Positions 26,946 through 36,383 of a DNA stretch of 64,000 bases are shown here, piece after piece. The DNA comes from Pseudomonas anguilliseptica (GTDB taxonomy: Bacteria; Pseudomonadota; Gammaproteobacteria; Pseudomonadales; Pseudomonadaceae). The stretch covers positions 539,402 to 603,401 of the forward strand of contig NZ_JAEIOI010000003.1 of the NCBI RefSeq assembly GCF_021375795.1. The letters are read 5' to 3'. A model generated the notes under the pieces. The model worked only from the letters and a program-made list of their open reading frames with translations, did not search any database and was not told where the DNA came from. Within the stretch, counting starts at the first letter, position 1. Each line of letters opens with the position of its first letter. A program made the position numbers and the translations under genes.

Positions 26946-28165
26946 GCCGTCATCAGGCGTTTGTACTGACGGGTGCGGCGGGCGCTTTTCAGTTGCTCCA
27001 ACAGCAGCGCGCGCAAAGGCGATACCTGTGGGTTGGGGCGGCGACCCCGGCTGAGTTGGCGCATCTGGAATTTCACCACCGCCATATAGGCCAGGGAGGC
27101 AAACACCTTGTTCTTCCAGCGGATCGCTGGCAGCTCGGCGCTGCTGGGCTGCCCGGCCTGCCATTGTTTCGGCAGCGCGGGGTTGATCGCCAGGGCCGTG
27201 GCAATCCCGGCCATGGCCACACCGCTGGCCAGCACCTGCTCGACCACCGGCAAACGGCGAATGCCGCCAGTGACCATGACTGGCATCGTCGCCACAGCGG
27301 CGATCTCACCAGCAAACTCCAGGAAGTAGGCTTCACGCGCCAAGGTGCGACCGTCGCGGGCATCGCCCTGCATGGCGGGTGCTTCATAGCTGCCACCGGA
27401 CAGTTCGACCAGATCCACCGCCTGCCCATTGAGCAGCTGCACCACGCGCTTGGCATCGGCCGCATCGAAACCGCCACGCTGGAAGTCCGCCGAGTTGAGT
27501 TTGACCGCCACGCAGAAGCTCGGCGCGACCACAGCACGCACCGCCTTGACCACCTCGAGCAGCAGCCGTGCGCGGTTTTCCAGCGTGCCGCCCCAGCGGT
27601 CGGTGCGCTTGTTGCTGATCGGCGAGAGAAACTGGCTAAGCAGATAACCGTGCGCGGCGTGGATCTGCACGCCGGTAAAACCGGCCTGCTCAGCCAGCTG
27701 TGCAGTGCGTGCAAAGCGCTGAATGAGGTCCTGAATGTCGGCTTCCTCCAGCGCCCTGGGCACGGGGAACATCTTCGACAGGCCACCCAGCTCCAGCGCC
27801 ACGGCCGAGGGGGCGACGGTCTGCTGCCCGAGGTTGGCCTGCATCTGCCGGCCGGGGTGGTTGATCTGCATCCACAACTGCGCACCGCGGGCGCGACCAA
27901 TCCGCGCCCACTCGCGGAATTTGTCCAGTTGCCGCTCATCTTCCAGCACCACGCCGCCGGGGCCGGTCATGGCGCGGCGGTCGACCATCACGTTACCGGT
28001 CAACAGCAAGCCGGCACCGCCCTCGGCCCAGGCCTGATACAGGCGCAGCAATTCGGTGGACGGGCCCTGGCTGGCGTCGGCCAGGTTTTCCTCCATCGAT
28101 GCCTTGGCAATGCGGTTGAACAGGGTGGTGCCGTTGGGCAGTTGCAGCGGTTGGAAGGCAGTCAT
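26927..28165 (-). CDS. Old yellow enzyme family NADH:flavin oxidoreductase
   Basis: The 412-residue FMN enzyme has a TIM barrel with the OYE signatures [14 protein letters not shown] near the N-terminus, [29 protein letters not shown] with the active-site His pair, and [19 protein letters not shown]-terminal extension of about 50 basic residues follows the barrel. Such enzymes reduce activated alkenes or nitro compounds with NAD(P)H. The ATG at 28165 has GGAG upstream; 40 further open codons run into the divergent MerR gene and are rejected. The MerR gene and an extended-spacer promoter lie directly upstream, so expression is likely induced by an electrophile or oxidant. Confidence 0.9.
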   Translation of the reverse strand: MTAFQPLQLPNGTTLFNRIAKASMEENLADASQGPSTELLRLYQAWAEGGAGLLLTGNVMVDRRAMTGPGGVVLEDERQLDKFREWARIGRARGAQLWMQINHPGRQMQANLGQQTVAPSAVALELGGLSKMFPVPRALEEADIQDLIQRFARTAQLAEQAGFTGVQIHAAHGYLLSQFLSPISNKRTDRWGGTLENRARLLLEVVKAVRAVVAPSFCVAVKLNSADFQRGGFDAADAKRVVQLLNGQAVDLVELSGGSYEAPAMQGDARDGRTLAREAYFLEFAGEIAAVATMPVMVTGGIRRLPVVEQVLASGVAMAGIATALAINPALPKQWQAGQPSSAELPAIRWKNKVFASLAYMAVVKFQMRQLSRGRRPNPQVSPLRALLLEQLKSARRTRQYKRLMTAQGSGL

Positions 28166-28193
28166 GGCGTACTCCGAGCTAGCAGATGGAGCA

Positions 28194-28224
28194 AGGCTAA
28201 GGTTAAAGTCAACTTTAAGGTCAA
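28194..28224 (-). promoter_or_regulatory. MerR-type promoter with dyad operator
   Basis: On the minus strand, a -35 box TTGACC is separated from a weak -10 (TAGCCT) by 19 bp instead of 17. The spacer contains the perfect dyad TTAAAGT-N2-ACTTTAA. This long spacer over a dyad is the hallmark of promoters untwisted by MerR-family activators. It points at the OYE gene and lies between that gene and the divergent merR. Confidence 0.75.
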
Positions 28225-28239
28225 TAGCTCGGAACACGA

Positions 28240-28647
28240 ATGATGAAAATTGGTGAACTGGCCAGCCGCACAGGGCTGGCCGCATCGCGTATTCGCTTCT
28301 ATGAAGCCAGCGGGCTGATCAGCGCCCAGCGCCAGGCCAACGGCTACCGCCGCTATCCGGAACAGGCGGTGCAGACCCTGGGCATTATCAGCTGCGCGCA
28401 GCAGGCCGGCTTCAGCCTGGAGGAAATCCGCCGCCTGCTTCCTGATGCCAACACCGAGGGCTGGGCGCATGAGCAGTTGCTCGGCAGCCTGCAACGCAAG
28501 GTCGGCGAGATCGAGGCCATGCAGCAACGCCTGGCGCAGAACAAGGCGCAACTGCTGACCATCATCGCCAGCATCGAAAGCAAACCGGAAGGCATGCCCT
28601 GCACGGAAAACGCCGAGCGGGTGATAGCCCAGTTGCGCGGTGCATGA
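28240..28647 (+). CDS. MerR family transcriptional regulator
   Basis: The 135-residue protein starts MMKIGELASRTGLAASRIRFYE, the MerR winged helix, followed by a coiled-coil dimer helix (about 80-115). It lacks the Cys pattern of metal-sensing MerR or CueR and of SoxR, having one Cys in IISCAQQAG and one in MPCTENAE. The second ATG (28243) would give the usual start MKIGEL and may be the true one. It is divergent from the OYE gene and most likely activates it through the dyad promoter between them. The inducer is unknown. Confidence 0.88.
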   Translation: MMKIGELASRTGLAASRIRFYEASGLISAQRQANGYRRYPEQAVQTLGIISCAQQAGFSLEEIRRLLPDANTEGWAHEQLLGSLQRKVGEIEAMQQRLAQNKAQLLTIIASIESKPEGMPCTENAERVIAQLRGA

Positions 28648-28922
28648 GTCACCCGCGCAATGTTTAGCCAGACATTAACCAAGCATGTAAAAAACAGCAT
28701 TTAACCAACGCATGGCCCCGTGTGAATCTGGCGGTCATGCGCCTTTCTCTTGTGTTCTCTCCCGCCCCGTTGCACGCAGCCGCACCGCGTGACCGGGTCA
28801 CGCTGCCACACACCCTGGCGTTCTGGGCGTTGTGGCATTGCCGCCACGCGCGCCCGCCGGATGACCGGAGCGTTCAGCCCTGACTGCTCTGCCCATTTCC
28901 GTCGTCTACCAGGAAACTGCTT

Positions 28923-30236
28923 ATGAATGCCGCCCTCAAACCCGTAACGCCCGCCGCCGTGCGTTGCCCGTCTTACTACAGCGCCACCCTCAATGAAGAA
29001 ACAGACTACCCGACCCTGCAAGGCGAGGTCAGCGTCGATGTGGTGATCATCGGCGGCGGTTTTACCGGCGTGGCGTCTGCCGTGGAGCTGGCAGAACGCG
29101 GCCTCAAGGTGGCAATTGTTGAGGCCAACAAAATTGGCTGGGGCGCCACCGGGCGCAACGGCGGGCAGGTCACTGGCAGCCTGTCGGGCGATGCGGCAAT
29201 GACCAAGCAGATGCGCAACACCCTCGGCGAGGAAGTCGAAGACTTTATCTGGCACCTGCGCTGGCGCGGACACGAGATCATCAAGAATCGCGTGGAGAAA
29301 TACGGCATTCAGTGCGACCTCAAGCACGGTCACCTGCATGCGGCGATGAAGCCAACCCACATGCAGGAACTGGAAGCCACCTACGCCGAAGCGCAGCGCC
29401 GCGGCATGGGCGCTGATGTGACCCTGCTCGACCGCGCAGGCGTACGCAGCCACCTGGCCAGCGACCTGTACAGCGGCGCGCTGAAGAACACCCGCAATAT
29501 GCACCTGCACCCGCTGAACCTGTGCATCGGCGAGGCCAAGGCCGCCGCCAGCCTCGGCGCGCTGATTTTCGAGCACTCCGAAGTACTGGAGATTGTGCAT
29601 GGCAACACCCCGGCGGTGGTCACCGCCCAAGGCCGGATCAACGCCAAGCAGGTGCTGCTGGCCGGCGATGTGTACCACAAGCTGGAGCCGAAAAAGCTCA
29701 AGGGCATGATCTTCCCGGCCATGGGCGGCATCGTCACCACCGCGCCGCTGGGTGAGCTGGCCAAGCAGATCAACCCGCAGGATCTGGCCGTATACGACTG
29801 CCGTTTCGTCCTCGACTACTACCGCATGACCGCCGACGGTCGCCTGCTGTTCGGCGGTGGCTGCAACTACTCGGGGCGCGACTCACGGGATATCGCCGGC
29901 GAACTGCGCCCCGGCATCGAGCAGACTTTCCCGCAGCTCAAGGGCGTCGCCATTGATTTTCAGTGGAGCTGCGCCATGGGCATCGTGATCAACCGCATCC
30001 CGCAGCTGGGCAAGCTCTCGGACAACGTCTGGTACTGCCAGGGCTACTCCGGCCACGGCATCGCCACCACCCACATCATGGGCGAGATCATGGCCAACGC
30101 CCTGACCGGAACAATGGGCCACTACGACACCTTCGCCGCCTGCAAACACATCAAGGTGCCGCTGGGCGATGTGTTCGGCAACCCGATGCTGGCCGCCGGC
30201 ATGTGGTACTACCAGATGCTGGAAAAGCTGCGCTAA
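28923..30236 (+). CDS. puuB: FAD-dependent gamma-glutamylputrescine oxidase family
   Basis: The 437-residue flavoprotein has the DAO-family FAD motif VVIIGGGFTGVASAVELAERG at residues 40-60, then GWGATGRNGGQVTGS and the C-terminal CQGYSGHGIATTHIMGE. This pattern fits PuuB and the PauB enzymes of Pseudomonas, which oxidise gamma-glutamyl-polyamines to the aldehyde in the cytoplasm. Pseudomonas carries several paralogues, so substrate preference (putrescine, cadaverine, spermidine adduct) cannot be fixed. No ligase or hydrolase partner is adjacent. The 275 bases upstream hold no gene. The ribosome site is AGGAA. Confidence 0.82.
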   Translation: MNAALKPVTPAAVRCPSYYSATLNEETDYPTLQGEVSVDVVIIGGGFTGVASAVELAERGLKVAIVEANKIGWGATGRNGGQVTGSLSGDAAMTKQMRNTLGEEVEDFIWHLRWRGHEIIKNRVEKYGIQCDLKHGHLHAAMKPTHMQELEATYAEAQRRGMGADVTLLDRAGVRSHLASDLYSGALKNTRNMHLHPLNLCIGEAKAAASLGALIFEHSEVLEIVHGNTPAVVTAQGRINAKQVLLAGDVYHKLEPKKLKGMIFPAMGGIVTTAPLGELAKQINPQDLAVYDCRFVLDYYRMTADGRLLFGGGCNYSGRDSRDIAGELRPGIEQTFPQLKGVAIDFQWSCAMGIVINRIPQLGKLSDNVWYCQGYSGHGIATTHIMGEIMANALTGTMGHYDTFAACKHIKVPLGDVFGNPMLAAGMWYYQMLEKLR

Positions 30237-30314
30237 GAAGGCTGCGGCGCTGACGTGTGAGCGCAGTCCGCTGATCAGCTGCCGGGGCACACGTCACCGG
30301 CAGCATTGAGTTTT

Positions 30315-30329
30315 TAATAATAATTATCA
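30315..30329. promoter_or_regulatory. Fur box upstream of fecI
   Basis: TAATAAT-A-ATTATCA fits the 7-1-7 Fur consensus TGATAAT-N-ATTATCA at 13 of 14 positions. It lies 40 bases before the sigma factor start, so the whole iron-uptake cluster should be repressed when iron is sufficient. Confidence 0.88.
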
Positions 30330-30368
30330 TGTGCGCCTGAGTAGCCATCCGGCTGACCGGAGCTCACT

Positions 30369-30878
30369 GTGCCTGCCTCTGAATTTGACCTGTCTACCGA
30401 CCTCGACACGCTCTACCGCCAGCACCACGGCTGGCTGGAAGGCTGGTTGCGGCGCAAGCTGAACGACACCTTTGCCGCCGCAGACCTGGCCCAGGACACC
30501 TTCGTCAGCGTTATTCATTCCGGTCAGGCCCATGAAATTCGCGAACCCCGGCCCTTTCTGGCGACCATTGCGCGCCGACTGATTGCCCATCGTCATCGCC
30601 GCCAGCGCCTGGAAGACGCCTACCTTGAAGTGCTCGCCAGCCTGCCGGAAGCAGTTTACCCCTCGCCGGAAGAACAGCTGCAGGCACTGGAAACCCTGCG
30701 CCAGATCGACAGCGCCCTTGACGGTCTGCCGGCCCAGGTCAAGGAAGCCTTCCTGCTCGCCCACCTGGAAGAACTCAGCTATGCCGAAATCGCCGAACGC
30801 CTGGGCGTGTCCAGCAGCTCGGTGAAGCAGTACCTGATGCGCGCCAACCGCCAATACCTGTTTGCCCTGGCCAACTGA
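30369..30878 (+). CDS. fecI: FecI-type ECF sigma factor
   Basis: The 169-residue sigma factor has region 2 (LYRQHHGWLEGWLRRKL, DLAQDTFVSVI) and region 4 (LPAQVKEAFLLAHLEELSYAEIAERLGVSSSSVKQYL). It belongs to the iron-starvation FecI group. It starts with GTG, six bases after GGAG. The Fur box just upstream and the fecR gene directly downstream define a cell-surface signalling system: the receptor signals to FecR, and FecR frees or activates the sigma factor, which transcribes the receptor gene. Confidence 0.93.
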   Translation: MPASEFDLSTDLDTLYRQHHGWLEGWLRRKLNDTFAAADLAQDTFVSVIHSGQAHEIREPRPFLATIARRLIAHRHRRQRLEDAYLEVLASLPEAVYPSPEEQLQALETLRQIDSALDGLPAQVKEAFLLAHLEELSYAEIAERLGVSSSSVKQYLMRANRQYLFALAN

Positions 30879-30879
30879 C

Positions 30880-31887
30880 ATGAACGGACAGCACAGCGCG
30901 GTTTACCCCAACACACCCGCCAGGCTCTTGGCCGAGGGCCAGCCGATCAGCGCAGCCGTGGCCGACCAGGCGGTGGAATGGCTGACCCTGCTGATGTCAG
31001 GCGCAACCAGCGCCCAGGAGCAGCTGGCCTGGCAAGCCTGGCGCGCCGCCAGCCCCGAGCACGAGCGCGCCTGGCGGCATATCGAGGCCATGACCGGACG
31101 GCTCAAGGCATTGCCGGCCAAGAGTGCCTACCAGACGCTCTCGCCCTATGCCCGACAAACCACGCAGGCCAGCCGCCGCACGCTGCTGCGTTCGCTGTTC
31201 TGGGGTGGCCTGCTGGCCGGCTCCGGGCTGCTGGCCAGCCGCACCAGCACCTGGCAGGAACAGCTGGCCGAACACCGTACCGGCACCGGTGAGCAACGCC
31301 GCGTGACCCTCAGCGATGGCACCCACGTCACGCTCAACACCGCCACGGCGCTCGATCTGCAATTCGATGCGCAGACCCGTCTGCTGCACCTGCGCGCGGG
31401 CGAGATCATGGTCGTCACCGCCGCGGCCCAGGGCCTGCAGCCCGTCGACCCACGCCCGCTTGAGGTGCAGACCGCGCAAGGGCGCATTCGCGCGTTGGGC
31501 ACGCGCTTCAGCGTGCGCCAGGACGACGGCCATACCCAGGTGGCCGTACAGGAAAGCGCCGTACAGATCCACCCGACCCGCAGTGACCGCGTGCAAGTGC
31601 TACTGGCCGGGCAACGCACCGGCTTCAGCCGCACCCATATCGACCCACTGCGACCGCTGCATGAGGCTGATCTGGCCTGGCCCCGTGGGCAGATCATTGC
31701 TGATGACATGCCCCTGGGCGCATTCATCGCCGAGCTTGATCGCTACCGCCCCGGGCTGCTGCGCTGCGATCCACACGTCGCCGGGTTGCGCCTGTCCGGG
31801 GTGTTTCCGGTGCACGACAGCGATCGCATTCTCGCCACGCTGCCCAGCGTGCTGCCAGTGCAGGTGCGCACGCGCAGCCGCTACTGA
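30880..31887 (+). CDS. fecR: FecR anti-sigma factor
   Basis: The 335-residue protein has the cytoplasmic DUF4880 domain (AVEWLTLLMSGATSAQEQLAWQAW), one membrane helix (about 108-125), and a periplasmic FecR domain with GEQRRVTLSDGTHVTLNTAT, ALGTRFSVRQ and a C-terminal secretin/TonB short region. The ATG at 30880 follows the sigma factor stop by one base; an upstream in-frame ATG inside fecI is rejected. It relays the ligand signal from the TonB receptor to the sigma factor across the inner membrane. Confidence 0.92.
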   Translation: MNGQHSAVYPNTPARLLAEGQPISAAVADQAVEWLTLLMSGATSAQEQLAWQAWRAASPEHERAWRHIEAMTGRLKALPAKSAYQTLSPYARQTTQASRRTLLRSLFWGGLLAGSGLLASRTSTWQEQLAEHRTGTGEQRRVTLSDGTHVTLNTATALDLQFDAQTRLLHLRAGEIMVVTAAAQGLQPVDPRPLEVQTAQGRIRALGTRFSVRQDDGHTQVAVQESAVQIHPTRSDRVQVLLAGQRTGFSRTHIDPLRPLHEADLAWPRGQIIADDMPLGAFIAELDRYRPGLLRCDPHVAGLRLSGVFPVHDSDRILATLPSVLPVQVRTRSRY

Positions 31888-32033
31888 GTGCTGATCGAAC
31901 AGGCCGGCTAAGCCCGCGTCGCAGCGGATAGTCGAGCGCGACGAAAAATAATTCAGCCACGCACTGCCCGATTGCCATTCTCGCGGCACCTACACAGCAA
32001 GAACCTTATTCGCTTTCTGTGCCATGAGCCCCC

Positions 32034-34496
32034 ATGCACCGTGCCAATTACCCCGTGACGCCGCCGCGTCACACCGCGCACAACCTCCAACAGCGGCCGA
32101 GTGGCCGCCTGCTCTTGGCCCTGGCCTGCAGCTTGGCCCTCCAGCAACTGCCGGGCGTGGCCATGGCCGCAGACAGCACGCACGCCCAACAGCAAGCGCA
32201 ACAGGCCTTCACGATTGCCGCCGGGCCTTTGGCGCCGGCGCTGCGCAGCCTGTCGAGCAACGCTAACCTGCTGCTCAGCTTTACCGCCGAACAGACGGCC
32301 GACAAGGTAACCGCAGGTCTTCAAGGCCATTACACCGTGCCCGAAGCTCTGGCGACGCTGCTGCTCGATACCGGCTTGCAGGCCGTACAAGTAGAGGCTG
32401 GCGGTTATGTGCTGCGGCCCGCACCCGCGCACACGGACAACGCAGCGGCCCGTGCCGAGCTGCCTGCCATGACCATTTCCGGCAAGGCCAGCCGTTACCA
32501 AAGTAGCGTGCCGGTGAGCAGCGCCACCCGCTCCGATGTCGACTCGCTGGATGTACCGCAGACGGTCGATGCCGTGCCGGCTACTGTGCTGCGTGATCGC
32601 GGCGCGCGTTCGATCAAGGAAGCCCTGGCCTACACCCCAGGCGTGACCAGCAGCACCGGTGAAGGCATTCGTGAGCAGTTCGTCATCCGTGGCTTCTCGG
32701 CTATTTCTGATACCTATGTGGACGGCATGCGCGATGGCGGCAACAGCTTCCGCGACACCTTCAACCTGGAGCAGGTCGAAGTGGTCAAAGGTCCCAGCGG
32801 CGTGCTCTACGGCCGGGGCTCGGCCGGTGGTTTGATCAACCTGGTGAGCAAACGCCCACACTCACAGGCACAAACTGACCTGGCAGCCAGCCTGGGGACC
32901 TACGACGCCCGGCGCCTGACCCTCGACGTCAACCAGCCGCTGAACGAAGCGGTGCAGGTGCGCATCAATGCCATGGCCGACGAGGGCGACTCGTACCGCG
33001 ATGAGGTCTGGTACAAGAAGCACGGCCTGGCGCTGGCTTCCACCCTGCGTTTCAACGATGACGTGACCCTCGACCTGCGCGCCCAGCACCTGGCCGATGA
33101 GCGCGTGTTCGACGCCGGTATTCCCGGGATCAACGGCAAGCCGGCGGATGTCTCGCGCTCGACCTATTACGGCTCGGCCAACCCCGGCGATAACGACAGC
33201 GGCACCAGCGCCGACAGCACCTTCCAGGCCGACCTCAGGGTGGACCTGAGCGACAGCCTGCAACTGCGCAACACCCTGAGCTACCGCACCCTGGACCTTG
33301 AGCGTAACCAGACCACCATCAACCGTCTGCTGCTCAACACCGCCACGCCCACCGTGCGCCTGTCGCGCAGCAACTTCGACAGCCAGCAGACCGACCTGGC
33401 CAACAAGCTGGAGCTGAGCAAGCAGGTCGAGTGGCTGGGCATCCAGCACGAGCTGATGGTCGGTGCCGAGTACGCCATCGAGGAGCGCGACACCCTGTCA
33501 CGCGGCGGCGACCTGCCGGCCGCCTACAACCTGTCGGTGTACAACCCGGTGCTCAAGACCGTGCCCTACAGCGCAGCCTCCGTGCGCCGCGATGGCATCT
33601 ATGAAACCCATACCGCCGGTTATTACATCCAGGACCTGATGCGCTTCAACGAGCACTGGGTGATGCTGCTGGGCCTGCGCGAAGATCAGCTGGAACGCGA
33701 CTTCGACAACCGCGTCGGCAGTGATTACAGCCGTGATGACGATTACCGCAGCCCGCGCGCCGGGCTGGTCTATCAGCCCAATGACTGGTCGTCCTACTAC
33801 CTGTCCGCTTCACGCTCCTATCAGCCTGGCAGCGCCACCGGGGTCATCGATCCGGGCAACGCCATCCAGCCGCCGGAGATCACCACCAGCTATGAGCTGG
33901 GCAGCAAGCTGCGCCTGAACGACGGTGCCTTGGAGCTGGGCCTGAGCCTGTTCCAGATCATCAAGGAAAACGTGCCGACCCGTGACCCCAGCGACCCCAA
34001 CGGCCCGTCGCTGTATGTCGGTGAAATCACCGCCGAAGGGGTCGAGCTGTCGGCCCTCGGCGATCTCGGCCATGGCCTGAGCCTGCAGGGCGGGCTCACC
34101 TACCTGGATGCGCGGGTGACCCAGTCGAACAACACCACGGCGCCGGCGATCACCCCGGCGCAGCCGGCCACGCCGCTGGAAGGTAAACGGGCGGCCAACG
34201 CCCCACGCTTTAGCGCCACCCTGTGGGGCGTCAAAGAGCTGGGTAACGGCTGGCGCGTCGGCCTCGGTGTGCGCCATCAGGGCGATTCCTTCGCCTCGAC
34301 CACCAACGCCGTCACCCTGCCGGCCTACACCGTGCTGGATGCCGGACTGTTCCATGAGCGCGGCCCCTGGGCGTTTGCCCTCAACGCCCGCAACCTGGGC
34401 AACAAGACCTACTACGAGTCGGCCACCAATGACCTCGGCATCCTGCCGGGCGAACCGCGTTCGCTGCAATTCAGCACCAGCTACCGCTTTGAGTGA
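32034..34496 (+). CDS. TonB-dependent siderophore receptor with STN signalling domain
   Basis: The 820-residue outer-membrane receptor has a long signal peptide (about 1-46), an N-terminal STN signalling domain (about 55-125), a plug with SLDVPQTVDAVP, IRGFSAISDTYVDGMRD and VEVVKGPSGVLYGRGSAGG, and a 22-strand barrel ending in SLQFSTSYRFE with C-terminal aromatic-X-Glu. The STN domain talks to the adjacent FecR. The sequence is of the TonB siderophore receptor family (FpvA/FoxA/Fiu group); the ligand cannot be named. It is followed closely by a DUF3649/PepSY/DUF3325 set. Confidence 0.92.
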   Translation: MHRANYPVTPPRHTAHNLQQRPSGRLLLALACSLALQQLPGVAMAADSTHAQQQAQQAFTIAAGPLAPALRSLSSNANLLLSFTAEQTADKVTAGLQGHYTVPEALATLLLDTGLQAVQVEAGGYVLRPAPAHTDNAAARAELPAMTISGKASRYQSSVPVSSATRSDVDSLDVPQTVDAVPATVLRDRGARSIKEALAYTPGVTSSTGEGIREQFVIRGFSAISDTYVDGMRDGGNSFRDTFNLEQVEVVKGPSGVLYGRGSAGGLINLVSKRPHSQAQTDLAASLGTYDARRLTLDVNQPLNEAVQVRINAMADEGDSYRDEVWYKKHGLALASTLRFNDDVTLDLRAQHLADERVFDAGIPGINGKPADVSRSTYYGSANPGDNDSGTSADSTFQADLRVDLSDSLQLRNTLSYRTLDLERNQTTINRLLLNTATPTVRLSRSNFDSQQTDLANKLELSKQVEWLGIQHELMVGAEYAIEERDTLSRGGDLPAAYNLSVYNPVLKTVPYSAASVRRDGIYETHTAGYYIQDLMRFNEHWVMLLGLREDQLERDFDNRVGSDYSRDDDYRSPRAGLVYQPNDWSSYYLSASRSYQPGSATGVIDPGNAIQPPEITTSYELGSKLRLNDGALELGLSLFQIIKENVPTRDPSDPNGPSLYVGEITAEGVELSALGDLGHGLSLQGGLTYLDARVTQSNNTTAPAITPAQPATPLEGKRAANAPRFSATLWGVKELGNGWRVGLGVRHQGDSFASTTNAVTLPAYTVLDAGLFHERGPWAFALNARNLGNKTYYESATNDLGILPGEPRSLQFSTSYRFE

Positions 34497-34503
34497 GGCC
34501 GTC

Positions 34504-34791
34504 ATGCACCTGCGCGATGTTATCCAACCGGCCGCGACGGCCAGCCACGTTGTCGGCCTGTGTGCGCTGGCCTATTTCGCCAGCGCACAACTGGTTGGCC
34601 TGCTGGCCTGGTGGGGCGGCATGAGTCAGGGCGATGCGGTGATGCTGGCGATCATGCTCGGCTTCATTTACCTGTTGCTGTTGCTGCTCTTGGGCTTTTC
34701 CCGCGAGCGCCGACGTAACGCCTGGCTGTTGCTCGGCGGCCTGAGCCTGCTCGCCTGGGGCACGCCCCTGCTGCTGCAGGTGCAAGCATGA
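34504..34791 (+). CDS. DUF3649 membrane protein, iron-uptake associated
   Basis: This 95-residue protein has three hydrophobic segments (about 15-35, 42-63 and 72-92) and a basic loop RERRRNAW. It fits DUF3649, a small inner-membrane protein found between TonB receptor and PepSY genes in Pseudomonas iron clusters. It starts eight bases after the receptor stop and overlaps the PepSY start by four bases (ATGA). The molecular role is unknown; the context suggests a subunit of the PepSY reductase or permease. Confidence 0.75.
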   Translation: MHLRDVIQPAATASHVVGLCALAYFASAQLVGLLAWWGGMSQGDAVMLAIMLGFIYLLLLLLLGFSRERRRNAWLLLGGLSLLAWGTPLLLQVQA

Positions 34792-36383
34792 AAACAGGAT
34801 TCAGAAGCCGCATGGGCGAGCTGCACACCTGGGCCGGCGTGTTGCTCGGCGTCTTGCTGTTCGCCGTATTCTGGACCGGCAGCCTGTCGGTGTTCGACAA
34901 GGAAATCGACCGCTGGATGATGCCCAGCACCCGCCTGCACTGGGATGACAGCATGCAGCGGCCGTCGCTGGACCGTGACATTCGCCCACTGCTGGAACAA
35001 CGCGCCGCCAACGCACCCGTCTGGACCATCATCCTGCCCCTGGAGCGCACGCCGTTCCTGACCCTGACTTACGGCAGCGAAGAGTCGCGCAAGAGCAGCC
35101 GCGACCTGTTCCACCCGATTACCCTAGAGCCGCTGGCCAAGCCGTTGACCCTGGGTGCCAGTGGCTTTATCTACCCCTTCCACCACAACCTGACGCTGCG
35201 CTACAAAAACATCGGCGCCTGGCTGGTGGGCATTGCCGGCATGGCCATGCTCTGCCTGCTGGTGTCCGGCGTGGTCATCCACCGCAAGCTGTTCAGCGAA
35301 TTCTTCACCCTGCGCCTACACCGCGCCTTCGGCCGCAGCACCCTGGATGTGCATAACGTCGCTGGCGTGGCGCTGCTGCCGTTCCACCTGCTGATCACCC
35401 TGTCCGGGCTGATTGTCGCGTTCGCCATCTACTACCCGGATGCGCCGCAACACACCTACCGCGAGCAGGTGCAAAGCGGTGTCAGCGCCGAACGCGCCTT
35501 CCTCGGCGAAGCACTCGGCCGTATCCGCCTGCGGGCCGCCAAAGAGCCGGGCGAACTGGCACCGCTGGAACCCATGGTGGCCAAGGCTGAGCAGCACTGG
35601 GGGTCGGGCTCGGTGTACCTGCTGCGGATCAACAATCCCAAGGATGCCAACGGCAATGTGCTGCTGCGCCGCACCAGCCACAGCAGCGTGACCAAGGACA
35701 TCGACAACTTCCGCTTTGCCAACGTCAGCGGTGAGGTCATGGGCCGCTTTCAGGCATCAGCCACGGTGAACACCTGGAACTTCATCGCCGGCCTGCACTA
35801 CATCCAGTTCCGCCACGACGCCCTGCGCTGGCTGTATTTCCTCGGCGGGCTGGGCGGTTGTGTGGTGATCGCCACCGGGCTGTTCTTCTGGACCCAGGCC
35901 CGGCGCAAGAAGCAGCAGCGCCATGGCCATCTCGGTGTCTCGCTGCTGGACGCCCTGAGCATTGCCGGCGTGTGCGGGGTGATTCTCGCCACCCTGGCGT
36001 TTCTGCTCGCCAACCGCTGGCTGCCCATGCAGGAGCAGCTGTTTGGCCTGGGCCGCGCCCGCGTCGAAATCCTGAGTTTCTATGCCATGTGGCTCGTGGC
36101 GAGCGCCCATGCTGTGTGGCGAGTGGCGCTGGACCCACGCCTCGGTTACCTGCACGCCTGGCGTGAGCAGTGCACGGCGATTGCGCTGCTGGCGGTACTG
36201 GCCGTTCTGGCCAACTGGCTGACCACCGGCGATCACCTGCTGGCCACCCTGCGCAGCGGTAACGGCCCGGTGGCCGGCACTGACCTGTGCCTGCTCGCTG
36301 CAGCCGCACTCGCCCTGCTGGCCGCGCACAAGCTGCGCCGCCGCGTGCCGCAGGAAGAAACGCTGGAGGTCGCCCATGTCTGA
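34788..36383 (+). CDS. PepSY-domain inner-membrane protein, putative siderophore reductase
   Basis: The 531-residue protein has the PepSY_TM layout: helix 1 (about 18-38), a periplasmic PepSY loop, paired helices with conserved His in FHHNLTLRY and VHNVAGVALLPFHLL, then further helices to residue 520. Proteins of this group (for example FoxB of P. aeruginosa) take iron out of ferri-siderophores at the inner membrane. Genes on both sides overlap it (4 and 8 bases), so it is translated as part of the receptor operon. Confidence 0.85.
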   Translation: MKTGFRSRMGELHTWAGVLLGVLLFAVFWTGSLSVFDKEIDRWMMPSTRLHWDDSMQRPSLDRDIRPLLEQRAANAPVWTIILPLERTPFLTLTYGSEESRKSSRDLFHPITLEPLAKPLTLGASGFIYPFHHNLTLRYKNIGAWLVGIAGMAMLCLLVSGVVIHRKLFSEFFTLRLHRAFGRSTLDVHNVAGVALLPFHLLITLSGLIVAFAIYYPDAPQHTYREQVQSGVSAERAFLGEALGRIRLRAAKEPGELAPLEPMVAKAEQHWGSGSVYLLRINNPKDANGNVLLRRTSHSSVTKDIDNFRFANVSGEVMGRFQASATVNTWNFIAGLHYIQFRHDALRWLYFLGGLGGCVVIATGLFFWTQARRKKQQRHGHLGVSLLDALSIAGVCGVILATLAFLLANRWLPMQEQLFGLGRARVEILSFYAMWLVASAHAVWRVALDPRLGYLHAWREQCTAIALLAVLAVLANWLTTGDHLLATLRSGNGPVAGTDLCLLAAAALALLAAHKLRRRVPQEETLEVAHV

